Source: JANQPX01 sp965204405 (GTDB lineage: Bacteria; Pseudomonadota; Alphaproteobacteria; Geminicoccales; Geminicoccaceae). Taken from it: a stretch of DNA of 64,000 nucleotides. Position numbers and translations under genes: made by a program. A model generated the notes under the pieces. The model saw nothing but the letters and a program-made list of their open reading frames with translations, did no database searches and was not told the DNA's origin. The stretch lies in NCBI GenBank assembly GCA_965204405.1, contig CBDBEN010000002.1:248001-312000 (forward strand), written 5' to 3'. Positions 43,267 through 50,872 of this stretch are shown in pieces. The stretch's first letter is position 1, and every line of letters begins with the position of its first letter.

Positions 43267-44289
43267 ATGTATAAAACCAAGACCGGTGAAGAGATCTTCA
43301 TCATCGACGGGCATACCCACATGTGGGATGGCAGCCCGGACAATCAGCGCAATATTCACGGCAAGCAGTTCATCGAGTGCTTCTATGCTTACCATACGGC
43401 ACTCAGCCCGCCGGAGGAGCTCTGGACGCTTGAGCAGTTCGGCAAATACGGGCCGCAGAAGATGTACAACGATCTCTTCGTCGAAGGCCCCGACGACATG
43501 GCGATCATTCAGTCCACCTATCTGAAGGACTTTTACAAGAAGGGCTTCAACACCATCGAGCAGAATGCCGAGGTGGCCAAAGCCTATCCCGATCGCTTCA
43601 TCCTGAACGGCTCCTTCGATCCGCGCGATGGCGAGCTTGCGCTCGAATACATCCACTTCATGAAAGAGACGTTCGACATCAAGGGCGTGAAGCTCTACAC
43701 GGCCGAGTGGAAGGGCGACAGCAAAGGCTGGAAGCTGAACGACCCGAACGCCTACCGCTGTTTCGAGCTTTGCGACAAGCTCGGCATCAAGAACATCCAC
43801 GTGCACAAGGGACCGACCATCATCCCCTTGAGCAAGGACGCATTCGACGTCCACGACGTCGACCACGCCGCGACAGATTTCCAGGGTCTGAACTGGATCA
43901 TCGAGCATTGCGGCTTGCCGCGCCTCGACGACTTCTGCTGGATCGCGGTGCAGGAGACCAATGTCTATGGCGGCCTCGCGGTGGCCATGCCGTTCATTCA
44001 CGGCAAGCCTCATTATTTCGCCGAGGTCATGGCCGAGCTGCTGTTCTGGCTTGGTGAAGACAAGCTCTTGTTCGCCAGCGACTACGCGATCTGGACGCCG
44101 AAATGGATCGTCGACAAGTTCATGGCCTGGGAGCTGCCGGACGAGATCAAGAAGGAACGCGGTGTCGATCTCACCATGGAAGGCAAAAAGAAAATCATGG
44201 GTCTGAATGCCGCCAAGCTCTACGGCATCGACATCGACAAGCAAAAGAAGAAACTGGAGAACGAGACCATCGCCGTCGCCGCGGAGTAA
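43267..44289 (+). CDS. Amidohydrolase-superfamily protein of the monooxygenase operon
   Basis: The 340-residue protein has the amidohydrolase-2 fold: DGHTHMWDG (HxH metal pair), GVKLYTAEW, IHVHKGP and the late FASDYAIWTP with the catalytic Asp. Such genes accompany group-5 diiron monooxygenase operons repeatedly, and some are thought to help maturation or deal with side products, but their reaction is unknown. It lies between mimD and the DUF59 gene in the same transcript. Confidence 0.88.
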   Translation: MYKTKTGEEIFIIDGHTHMWDGSPDNQRNIHGKQFIECFYAYHTALSPPEELWTLEQFGKYGPQKMYNDLFVEGPDDMAIIQSTYLKDFYKKGFNTIEQNAEVAKAYPDRFILNGSFDPRDGELALEYIHFMKETFDIKGVKLYTAEWKGDSKGWKLNDPNAYRCFELCDKLGIKNIHVHKGPTIIPLSKDAFDVHDVDHAATDFQGLNWIIEHCGLPRLDDFCWIAVQETNVYGGLAVAMPFIHGKPHYFAEVMAELLFWLGEDKLLFASDYAIWTPKWIVDKFMAWELPDEIKKERGVDLTMEGKKKIMGLNAAKLYGIDIDKQKKKLENETIAVAAE

Positions 44290-44292
44290 GCC

Positions 44293-45108
44293 ATGACGAT
44301 GGCATCGAAAACTTGCGATCTCCGCGTCGCGGAGATCTGGAAAAGGCTTGGTGAGGTGACCGACCCGGAACTTGACGAGCCGGTCACCGAGCTTGGCTTT
44401 GTCGAGCGGGTGGCGGTCGACGATGACGGGTCCGTCGAGGTCGACTTCCGCCTGCCGACCTATTGGTGCGCCGCCAATTTCGCCTTCCTGATGGTCGACG
44501 ACATTCGCATCGCAGTCGAAGGAGCCGACTGGGTCCGTAGCGTCCGGCCTCGCCTGCAGGATCACATGTATGCAGACGAAGTGAACCGAGGCGTCGGCGA
44601 CGCCCTGTCGTTCAAGGAAGCTTTCGGCGGGCTGACTGGTGAAGAAACGCTGGATGCAGTTCGCCGAAAATTCCGCATCAAAGCCTTCCAGCGCCGCCAG
44701 GAATCGGTGCTGCGAGCACTACGCATGCAGGGTTTCGACGATACTTCGCTCGTCGATATGGATCTTGGCACGTTGGAGCAGCTGTCGATCGACGACGAGG
44801 AAGGGGCCAGGCAGAAACCTCGGTATCTGCGCATCCTCCGCGAATTTGGCCTCGCGTCGGAGGCTCCTGATCTCGCGTTCTTGGCGCCGGATGGCGATCG
44901 CATCACCGCGGCAGCGTTACAAAAACACATGGAGGAGTTGAGGGGGGTGCGGATCAATATGGAGTTCAACGGCTCTCTATGCCGGGGACTTTTGTCGACC
45001 CGCTACAAGGAAGCGAAACTCGACGGTGAGGAGCCGACTTTAGTTGATTTCATAGCCGGAAACGTACCGCCGCGAGCAGGTTCGACGACGTTGAATAAAG
45101 GTGGGTAG
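44293..45108 (+). CDS. DUF59 (MIP18-like) iron-sulfur/metal assembly protein
   Basis: The N-terminal 100 residues form a DUF59 domain (KRLGEVTDPELDEPVTELGFVERV, then the family Cys in LPTYWCAAN). The remaining 170 residues are specific to monooxygenase-linked relatives. DUF59 proteins such as SufT help insert Fe-S clusters, so this one may help load iron into the hydroxylase or reductase. It starts three bases after the amidohydrolase stop codon. Confidence 0.85.
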   Translation: MTMASKTCDLRVAEIWKRLGEVTDPELDEPVTELGFVERVAVDDDGSVEVDFRLPTYWCAANFAFLMVDDIRIAVEGADWVRSVRPRLQDHMYADEVNRGVGDALSFKEAFGGLTGEETLDAVRRKFRIKAFQRRQESVLRALRMQGFDDTSLVDMDLGTLEQLSIDDEEGARQKPRYLRILREFGLASEAPDLAFLAPDGDRITAAALQKHMEELRGVRINMEFNGSLCRGLLSTRYKEAKLDGEEPTLVDFIAGNVPPRAGSTTLNKGG

Positions 45109-45183
45109 GAGAGCGACGTCAGGGACCAAAAAATTGCCGAGACCGGGCTGATCTAAAAAGCCACATCAGACAGGGAGGCAGAG

Positions 45184-46815
45184 ATGGCGAAGACATTACT
45201 TCACGATGCCGAGGCCCGCCGCGCGCTGGCGAGGGGGGTGCAAAAACTGGCGACCGCGGTCGAGTGCACGCTCGGACCGAAGGGGATGAACGCCATGATC
45301 GACCTGCCTGTGGGCACGCCGATCGTTTCCCGCGACGGGGTTAGCATTGCGTCCGAAATCGAGCTTGCCGACCGTTTCGAGAATATGGGTGCGCAAGTGG
45401 TGCGCGAGGTGTCGTACCAGACCAACGAGGTCGCGGGAGACGGCACGACCACCGCGACGCTGCTTGCGAATGCGCTGATCCAGGACGGAGTCGTCGCTGT
45501 CGAGCAGGGCGCCAATCCGGTGAATTTGGTCAAGGGAATCAACCAGGCAGTCCAGGTGGTCGTCGACGAGTTGAAAAACACGGCCCAGCCGGTCGGCAAT
45601 GGAAAACCGCTTGAGGCCGTCGCCTCCATCGCAGCGAGTGATCCCGGCATCGGCAGCCTGGTCGCCGAGGCGATTCAGCGGGTTGGTGCGGATGGCATCA
45701 TCACCTCGGACTTCGGGGTCACCGTCGAGAACAGCCTTTCGGTGATCGAGGGCATGTCCTTCGATCGCGGCTATCTTTCCCACCATATGGTGACCGACGT
45801 CGAGCGCATGGAGGCGGTGCTGGAAAAGCCCTACATCCTCCTGACCGATCTCAAGATCAAGGATCCGGCGGAGCTCGATGGCATTCGCAAGGCCGTTGCG
45901 GCTACGGGGCGGCCCCTGCTGATCGTTGCCGAGGAAGTTTCGCCCGAGGTCGTCATGACCCTCTTGAGCCAGGAGGGCAAGGGCAAGATCCTGATCGTGC
46001 ATCCGCCGGAATATGGACACTGGCGAAAGGCCATGATGGAGGATATCGCGATCCTGATGGGTGGCCGCGTCATTGCCCGCGATCTCGGCGGCCGGCTCGA
46101 GAATGTAACGCTGGACGATCTGGGCAAAGCCGAGCAGGTGCGGGCAGGGGGCAGCGAGATTATCATCAGTCGCGGTGCTGGCGATCCGGCGGCTATCAAG
46201 GCAAGGCGGGCACAGGTGATGCGGCAGTATCACGAAGCACCGCCCAATATCGAGCAGGATAAGCTCAAGGAAAGGCTCGCCAAGCTGACCGGTGGCACGG
46301 CGGTGATCTATGCGGGCGGTGTAACCCCGGTCGAGCAGAAGCGAACCATTCAGCTGATCGACGATGCCTTGAACGCCGCGCGCGCAGCGGCGGAAGAGGG
46401 GATCGTTCCCGGCGGCGGCACTGCCCTTGCCCAAAGTGCGCCTGCGCTTGAGCCTCTTCTCGCCAAGGTGAACGGCGATATCGGTGCAGGCGTGAAACTG
46501 GTGCAGAGCATCCTCACCAAACCTGTCGCCTGCATCGCAAGCAACGCGGGGCATGATCCCCAGCATGTGGTCGATCGTGTGGTGCAGTCGCCGGCGGGGA
46601 TGGGGTTCGATGCGGCCAAGGAGGACTTCGCAGAGATGGCGGCGGCCGGTGTGATCGATCCGGTGCGGGTGACTTACACAGCGCTGCAAAACGCCGCCTC
46701 GGTCGCGACCCTGGTGCTCACCACCCACACTTTGGTCGGGGACGCGTCGGAATATGTCGACCCGACCGCCGGCCCGGCCCTTGGCGGCGGTGCCGAATAT
46801 CTCGGCCGCGAATAG
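45184..46815 (+). CDS. mimG: GroEL-type chaperonin of the monooxygenase operon
   Basis: A full-length GroEL paralogue of 543 residues with the ATP-site motifs NEVAGDGTTTATLLANAL and VPGGGTAL. It lacks the usual GGM-repeat tail (ends AEYLGRE), and no GroES gene is next to it. In mycobacterial mim operons a dedicated chaperonin is required to fold the hydroxylase; the position after DUF59 and before the alcohol dehydrogenase suggests the same job. It is diverged from housekeeping GroEL in many surface positions. Confidence 0.92.
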   Translation: MAKTLLHDAEARRALARGVQKLATAVECTLGPKGMNAMIDLPVGTPIVSRDGVSIASEIELADRFENMGAQVVREVSYQTNEVAGDGTTTATLLANALIQDGVVAVEQGANPVNLVKGINQAVQVVVDELKNTAQPVGNGKPLEAVASIAASDPGIGSLVAEAIQRVGADGIITSDFGVTVENSLSVIEGMSFDRGYLSHHMVTDVERMEAVLEKPYILLTDLKIKDPAELDGIRKAVAATGRPLLIVAEEVSPEVVMTLLSQEGKGKILIVHPPEYGHWRKAMMEDIAILMGGRVIARDLGGRLENVTLDDLGKAEQVRAGGSEIIISRGAGDPAAIKARRAQVMRQYHEAPPNIEQDKLKERLAKLTGGTAVIYAGGVTPVEQKRTIQLIDDALNAARAAAEEGIVPGGGTALAQSAPALEPLLAKVNGDIGAGVKLVQSILTKPVACIASNAGHDPQHVVDRVVQSPAGMGFDAAKEDFAEMAAAGVIDPVRVTYTALQNAASVATLVLTTHTLVGDASEYVDPTAGPALGGGAEYLGRE

Positions 46816-46869
46816 GCCCGAACGCGGGCCTCGTTAACTTAAGAAGATGGGAATTGGGGAGGAAAAAAA

Positions 46870-47913
46870 ATGAAGGCCGCTCGCCTCTACGACTATGACG
46901 AGAAGATGAACGTCCAGCTCAAGCTGGAGGATGTTGCCGATCCGACCATCAACGGTCCCGATGAGGTGATCGTGCGCGTCGGTGCCGCCGGTCTTTGCCG
47001 AACGGATCTGCATATCATCGAGGGTGTATGGCGCGACGTCATGGATCCCGAGGGCGGGCTTCTACCCTATATTATGGGCCACGAAAACGCGGGCTGGGTC
47101 GAGGATGTCGGCAGCAACGTCACTTCGGTCAAGCCGGGCGATGCCGTCATCTGCCACCCGCTTCGCTCCTGCGGTATCTGCCTGAACTGCCGCCACGGCG
47201 AGGACATGTATTGCGAGAGCGGCTTGTTTCCGGGGCTCGGCCTTGACGGCGGCTTTGCCGATTATTTCCTGACCAGCGAGCGTGCGCTGATCAAGCTGAA
47301 CCCGAATGTCATGCCGGTCGATGTCGCCCCGCTGGCGGATGCCGGTATCACCGCCTACCGGGCGGCAAAGAAAGCGGCAAAGCTGCTTCATCCCGGCACC
47401 TATTGCGTGCTGATCGGCATTGGCGGGCTCGGGCATATCGCCCTTCAATGCCTGCACGAGCTTTGCGGCGGCCGCACCATTGCCGTCGATCGCAGCCAGC
47501 ACGCGCGTGACCTCGCCAAGAAGTACGGCGCGCATCATGTGCTCGACGGTGGCGACAACATCATCGAGGAAATCCAGGAAATCACCGGCGGCGGTGCCCA
47601 TGTGGTGATCGACTTCGTCGGCGAACTCGGTGTCGAAAACCTCTGCTGGAAGATGCTGCGTCAGGGCGGGCAATATTTCATCGTCGGCTATGGCGGCCAG
47701 ATCGAAATCCCGACCGTGCATATGATCATCAACGAAATCCAGGTCGGCGGCAGCCTGGTCGGCAACTACGCCGAACTGGTGGAACTGATGGAACTTAACG
47801 CCGAGGGGCGGGTCGAGATGCACTCAAGCCAGTACAGGCTCGCCGACATCAACAGCGCGATCGAGGACTTCAAGGCGGCGAACATTGCCGGTCGCGCCGT
47901 GATCGTCCCGTAG
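46870..47913 (+). CDS. Zinc-dependent medium-chain alcohol dehydrogenase
   Basis: The 347-residue enzyme should oxidise the alcohol produced by the monooxygenase, for example 2-propanol to acetone. The catalytic zinc ligands are Cys43, His71 and Glu72 (GHEN); the structural zinc site is Cys101, Cys104, Cys107 and Cys115. The Rossmann motif GIGGLGHIAL is near residue 180. It lies 54 bases after the chaperonin gene and before the BLUF gene. Confidence 0.94.
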   Translation: MKAARLYDYDEKMNVQLKLEDVADPTINGPDEVIVRVGAAGLCRTDLHIIEGVWRDVMDPEGGLLPYIMGHENAGWVEDVGSNVTSVKPGDAVICHPLRSCGICLNCRHGEDMYCESGLFPGLGLDGGFADYFLTSERALIKLNPNVMPVDVAPLADAGITAYRAAKKAAKLLHPGTYCVLIGIGGLGHIALQCLHELCGGRTIAVDRSQHARDLAKKYGAHHVLDGGDNIIEEIQEITGGGAHVVIDFVGELGVENLCWKMLRQGGQYFIVGYGGQIEIPTVHMIINEIQVGGSLVGNYAELVELMELNAEGRVEMHSSQYRLADINSAIEDFKAANIAGRAVIVP

Positions 47914-47959
47914 GCAGCAATCTGCGGCACCGTTTACTGAAGGGAAAGCGATATTGGCC

Positions 47960-48451
47960 ATGAAACCCGATGTACAGGATGGTGATGTCAACCAAGAGGT
48001 GGAGCCCTGTTTCCGTCTTGTCTATCGCAGCCGCAGCCTTCTTCCGGAAGGTTCGAAAGCCAATGAGGAAGGCTTGGCTGAGATCCTTCGGGTCGCTCGC
48101 ACCAACAACCGAAAATTAGGAATAACCGGCGCCTTGGTGCTCTATGAGCATAAACAGCGTTTTGCCCAGGCACTCGAAGGGCCGGAGGCAGATGTCAAAG
48201 CTCTTCTGGCGCGCATCAAAACCGATCCCCGCCACGATAATGTGGAGGTCTGCGAGGCCGAGATGGTCCCCGCGAGACTGTTCAACCGCTGGGCTATGGC
48301 ACTGGTTGTGGAACATGGCGAGCCCGATGTGCCGTTGGTCGCGACATCCGGAGGAATTTCCGAAGCCGCACCCTGGCGGGTAACACCTGAACAGGAAAGC
48401 GTGCTCACCCAGCTTCGTGATCTGACGCGGGGATATGGACGGGGATATTGA
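47960..48451 (+). CDS. BLUF-domain blue-light sensor protein
   Basis: Residues about 18-118 form a BLUF flavin photoreceptor. The residues of the photocycle are present: Tyr22 (LVYRS), Asn50 (TNNRKLGITGAL), Gln70 (RFAQALEG), Trp111 and Met113 (NRWAMAL). The tail of about 45 residues lacks an output domain, so the protein must signal to a partner. The ATG at 47960 is used; a TTG at 47954 is also in frame. It lies 46 bases after the alcohol dehydrogenase gene and before the terminator, so it is the last gene of the operon. A light sensor in such an operon is unusual. Confidence 0.88.
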   Translation: MKPDVQDGDVNQEVEPCFRLVYRSRSLLPEGSKANEEGLAEILRVARTNNRKLGITGALVLYEHKQRFAQALEGPEADVKALLARIKTDPRHDNVEVCEAEMVPARLFNRWAMALVVEHGEPDVPLVATSGGISEAAPWRVTPEQESVLTQLRDLTRGYGRGY

Positions 48452-48464
48452 CGATACCTAAAAA

Positions 48465-48493
48465 AGCCCCCGCCCAAGGGAGGCGGGGGCTTT
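48465..48493. terminator. Bidirectional terminator after the BLUF gene
   Basis: A 9-bp GC-rich stem (GCCCCCGCC / GGCGGGGGC) is flanked by AAAAAA on the left and TTT on the right. It separates the plus-strand monooxygenase operon from the convergent minus-strand gene that ends at 48537. Confidence 0.85.
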
Positions 48494-48536
48494 ACGACCT
48501 TGCTGGCCTCATCGGTCCGGCAGGCGCATTGGTGGG

Positions 48537-49529
48537 TTAAGCAACAGGCGGTTCGCTGACCTTATCGAGTGTGTTGATGCTCACATGCGGCCAGCGAATG
48601 AGACCAGGCATGCCGTCGCGGCGATCGAAGAAATCGAGAATGACGACTTGCGAATATTGCAGTCGGAGCACGGGCTTTCCATTGTCGTCGGTTTCATCCA
48701 GCTCTTGAATCCAGAAGGTGGACTTCATCGAAGCGGCATTGGCCTCCTTCACGATGAAGGGAATGTTGACGACACCTGCATCTTCGATGGTGGTGTCGAC
48801 TTCGAGAACGGTTGTCTTGACGACGGTTCTTGGATCGCTGCTGTTGGCGAATTTGAGAATGGCATTCAGGTCGAGAGGATGAAAACCCGGAAACCCGGAT
48901 AGGGAAGTGGGGACGGTGCCAAAGAACGGGTTGTCGATAAAATGCTTGTAGGGGCGGAGATAAAAGCCGTCCAGATCCCGGCTGGCACCGATCGGGAGGC
49001 CATCAAGTGTCGGAATAGTCGGGGGCCCGTTGATCACCTCGCTCTTGCCGAGCGCCATCACGGAATCGCCGTGAGGGATGGTGGCGAGCCGTGCGATGTC
49101 GAGACCGTTGGTGGTCTCATTGACCATGTGAAGCCACAAGCCCGGCTCATGATGGATCGCGAGACCATCCGCTCCCGCCTTGCCGCTGTTCGGACTGTCT
49201 TCGGTGGCGATCTGACTGATGCTTTGTTCGTAGTCCAGGGTGACGACAAATTGATCGCTGTCCGTATTGCTGGTCTCATCGATGCCGCGGTTAGGGACAC
49301 CCTTGTCGACGAGTGAGAATTTCAGATCCTCGTCATACTGGTTCATCAGAACCCTGAAATTGGCCGGGGCTTCCGCGAAGGGCAGGGCGATCATATTCCA
49401 ACCGCGGCCTTTGCTCTGCCAATGTCCAGGCAGCAGCTTAAGGGGCCCCAGCTCTTCATCACCCATCTTGGCAGGGCCGATTTCTCGGGGCTTGTAAGCA
49501 TACTTCTTGGCTACTTCGGCGACAGCCAT
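48537..49529 (-). CDS. Heme-binding (nitrobindin-like) barrel protein, tentative
   Basis: The 330-residue protein starts at an ATG with AAAGGAGAG upstream. Features are LGPLKLLPGHWQSKGRGWNMIALPF near residue 26, a GVPNRGID segment, then HHEPGLWLHMVNETT and IPHGDSVMALGKSE. These match a widespread group of predicted beta-barrels usually labelled heme-binding, with an LPGxWxGxG motif like nitrobindin. No heme-axial His can be assigned with certainty. It lies between the terminator and the CobW-like gene. Confidence 0.5.
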   Translation of the reverse strand: MAVAEVAKKYAYKPREIGPAKMGDEELGPLKLLPGHWQSKGRGWNMIALPFAEAPANFRVLMNQYDEDLKFSLVDKGVPNRGIDETSNTDSDQFVVTLDYEQSISQIATEDSPNSGKAGADGLAIHHEPGLWLHMVNETTNGLDIARLATIPHGDSVMALGKSEVINGPPTIPTLDGLPIGASRDLDGFYLRPYKHFIDNPFFGTVPTSLSGFPGFHPLDLNAILKFANSSDPRTVVKTTVLEVDTTIEDAGVVNIPFIVKEANAASMKSTFWIQELDETDDNGKPVLRLQYSQVVILDFFDRRDGMPGLIRWPHVSINTLDKVSEPPVA

Positions 49530-49680
49530 CAGTCTCTCCTTTAAAGGTTCGAGTTTAATCGGCGCTATTGCTAGCAGTTCCTCGGGGGATCGCTTGTGAA
49601 ATGCTTCACTATGGTTGAGTAATATTAAAAATGATAACGATCAATAAGAGAAATTGACTGCTGAGCACCTTGCCTGGAAG

Positions 49681-50730
49681 CTAGCCGGATCGACGTTCCC
49701 GCAAGGCGCTTCGGGTGTCCGGGTAATCGAGCATGGACAACTGCAGCTCTGGTATCCTGGTTTGTCCAAGCTGGTCGCTCAGGACGGTCAGCAGCGACTT
49801 GATCCACGTCTCTGAAATATCGGTCGTCACGAAAACCAGGCGCGATCGGCGATCGGCGGTTGGCCAGTAAGGAAGCCAGAAAAGCGGTTGAACAATGTGT
49901 TCGATACCGTCGATCAGGGCTGGATGTTCCGGATAATCTTCGACGGCCACGATGCCTTTCAGGCGAAGCAGATCAGCACCGTGGTCGACCATCAGCAGCT
50001 TTAGGAAAATCGAGAGGACAGCGCTGCTGATCGGCTGATCCCAGGTGATGGCAAAGAAACGGAAGCCTTCGGCAGCGATCAGCTTTCGAAGACGAGGTTC
50101 GCTTTCATCGAGCGGGGTTGCGTCGACCCCCCTTCTTGTTGATTCCCAGCCGAAAGCTGCTTCGCAGAGCCATCGGTCGATATCGATGCTGTGGTTGACG
50201 GGGTCGAACAGACCGCTGTCCACCAGCCGGGCGGGGCCGATGTCGCCAAAACGGGCGCGCAGGATGGGTGCTCGCGGGTTGAGGGTTTTAAGGTGGCTGG
50301 CAAGGCGCTTGATTCTTGCCGGGTCCTGCTGGTCGGTCTTGGTGAGAACGATACGGTCGGCGATTGCTGTCGCTCGCATGAAATCCGGGTCTTTGCCGAT
50401 GTCAGCAGTCTCGGTCGCCGCGCCGACCAGCGTCACACCGTCCAGACGGAGCGCATTGTCACGACCCGCATCCGCGGCGAGGGTTCGAAGGAGGCGACGC
50501 GGTGCTTTGAGATCGGAACTTGCGAGGACGACCCTGGAGGTCGGTTTGGACTGCATGCCCAACCTCGCGGCTTTCAAATGCTCAAGCCATGTTCCGGTCT
50601 CCATGGGATCGACGTCGTGGTCGATGATGACTGTGCCGAGCATATCGGACCGTTCTGCGAATGCTTTGAGCAAGGTCGAAACGCCGCTGCCTCGATGACC
50701 CATCACAAGAGAGAGAAAAGTCGTTTGCAT
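49681..50730 (-). CDS. Degenerate COG0523 (CobW/YeiR-like) GTPase-fold protein
   Basis: The overall layout fits COG0523 metallochaperones: an N-terminal P-loop segment, VIIDHDVD, LTKTDQQD in place of the NKxD base-recognition motif, and a C-terminal CobW-type domain (GADLLRLKGIVAVEDYPE, RSRLVFVTTDISE). But the Walker A reads GHRGSGVST, with Val where the catalytic Lys should be, and the CxCC metal-binding motif that normally follows strand 2 is missing. It may have kept only a binding role. It lies 140 bases downstream of the sigma-54 activator on the same strand. The start is GTG at 50733 or the adjacent ATG at 50730. Confidence 0.8.
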   Translation of the reverse strand: MQTTFLSLVMGHRGSGVSTLLKAFAERSDMLGTVIIDHDVDPMETGTWLEHLKAARLGMQSKPTSRVVLASSDLKAPRRLLRTLAADAGRDNALRLDGVTLVGAATETADIGKDPDFMRATAIADRIVLTKTDQQDPARIKRLASHLKTLNPRAPILRARFGDIGPARLVDSGLFDPVNHSIDIDRWLCEAAFGWESTRRGVDATPLDESEPRLRKLIAAEGFRFFAITWDQPISSAVLSIFLKLLMVDHGADLLRLKGIVAVEDYPEHPALIDGIEHIVQPLFWLPYWPTADRRSRLVFVTTDISETWIKSLLTVLSDQLGQTRIPELQLSMLDYPDTRSALRERRSG

Positions 50731-50872
50731 CACCGTGCCGGATTGCTGGATCTCTTCTCTTATACGGATTGCGGGCAGGATGAGATCATGCCGCCATCGA
50801 GTGATTTTGAGAGGCGACTTTCAATGCCTGCTGCTCATGGCTCGCTTGCTGCCAGCCTTGCTTATCTTCGGG

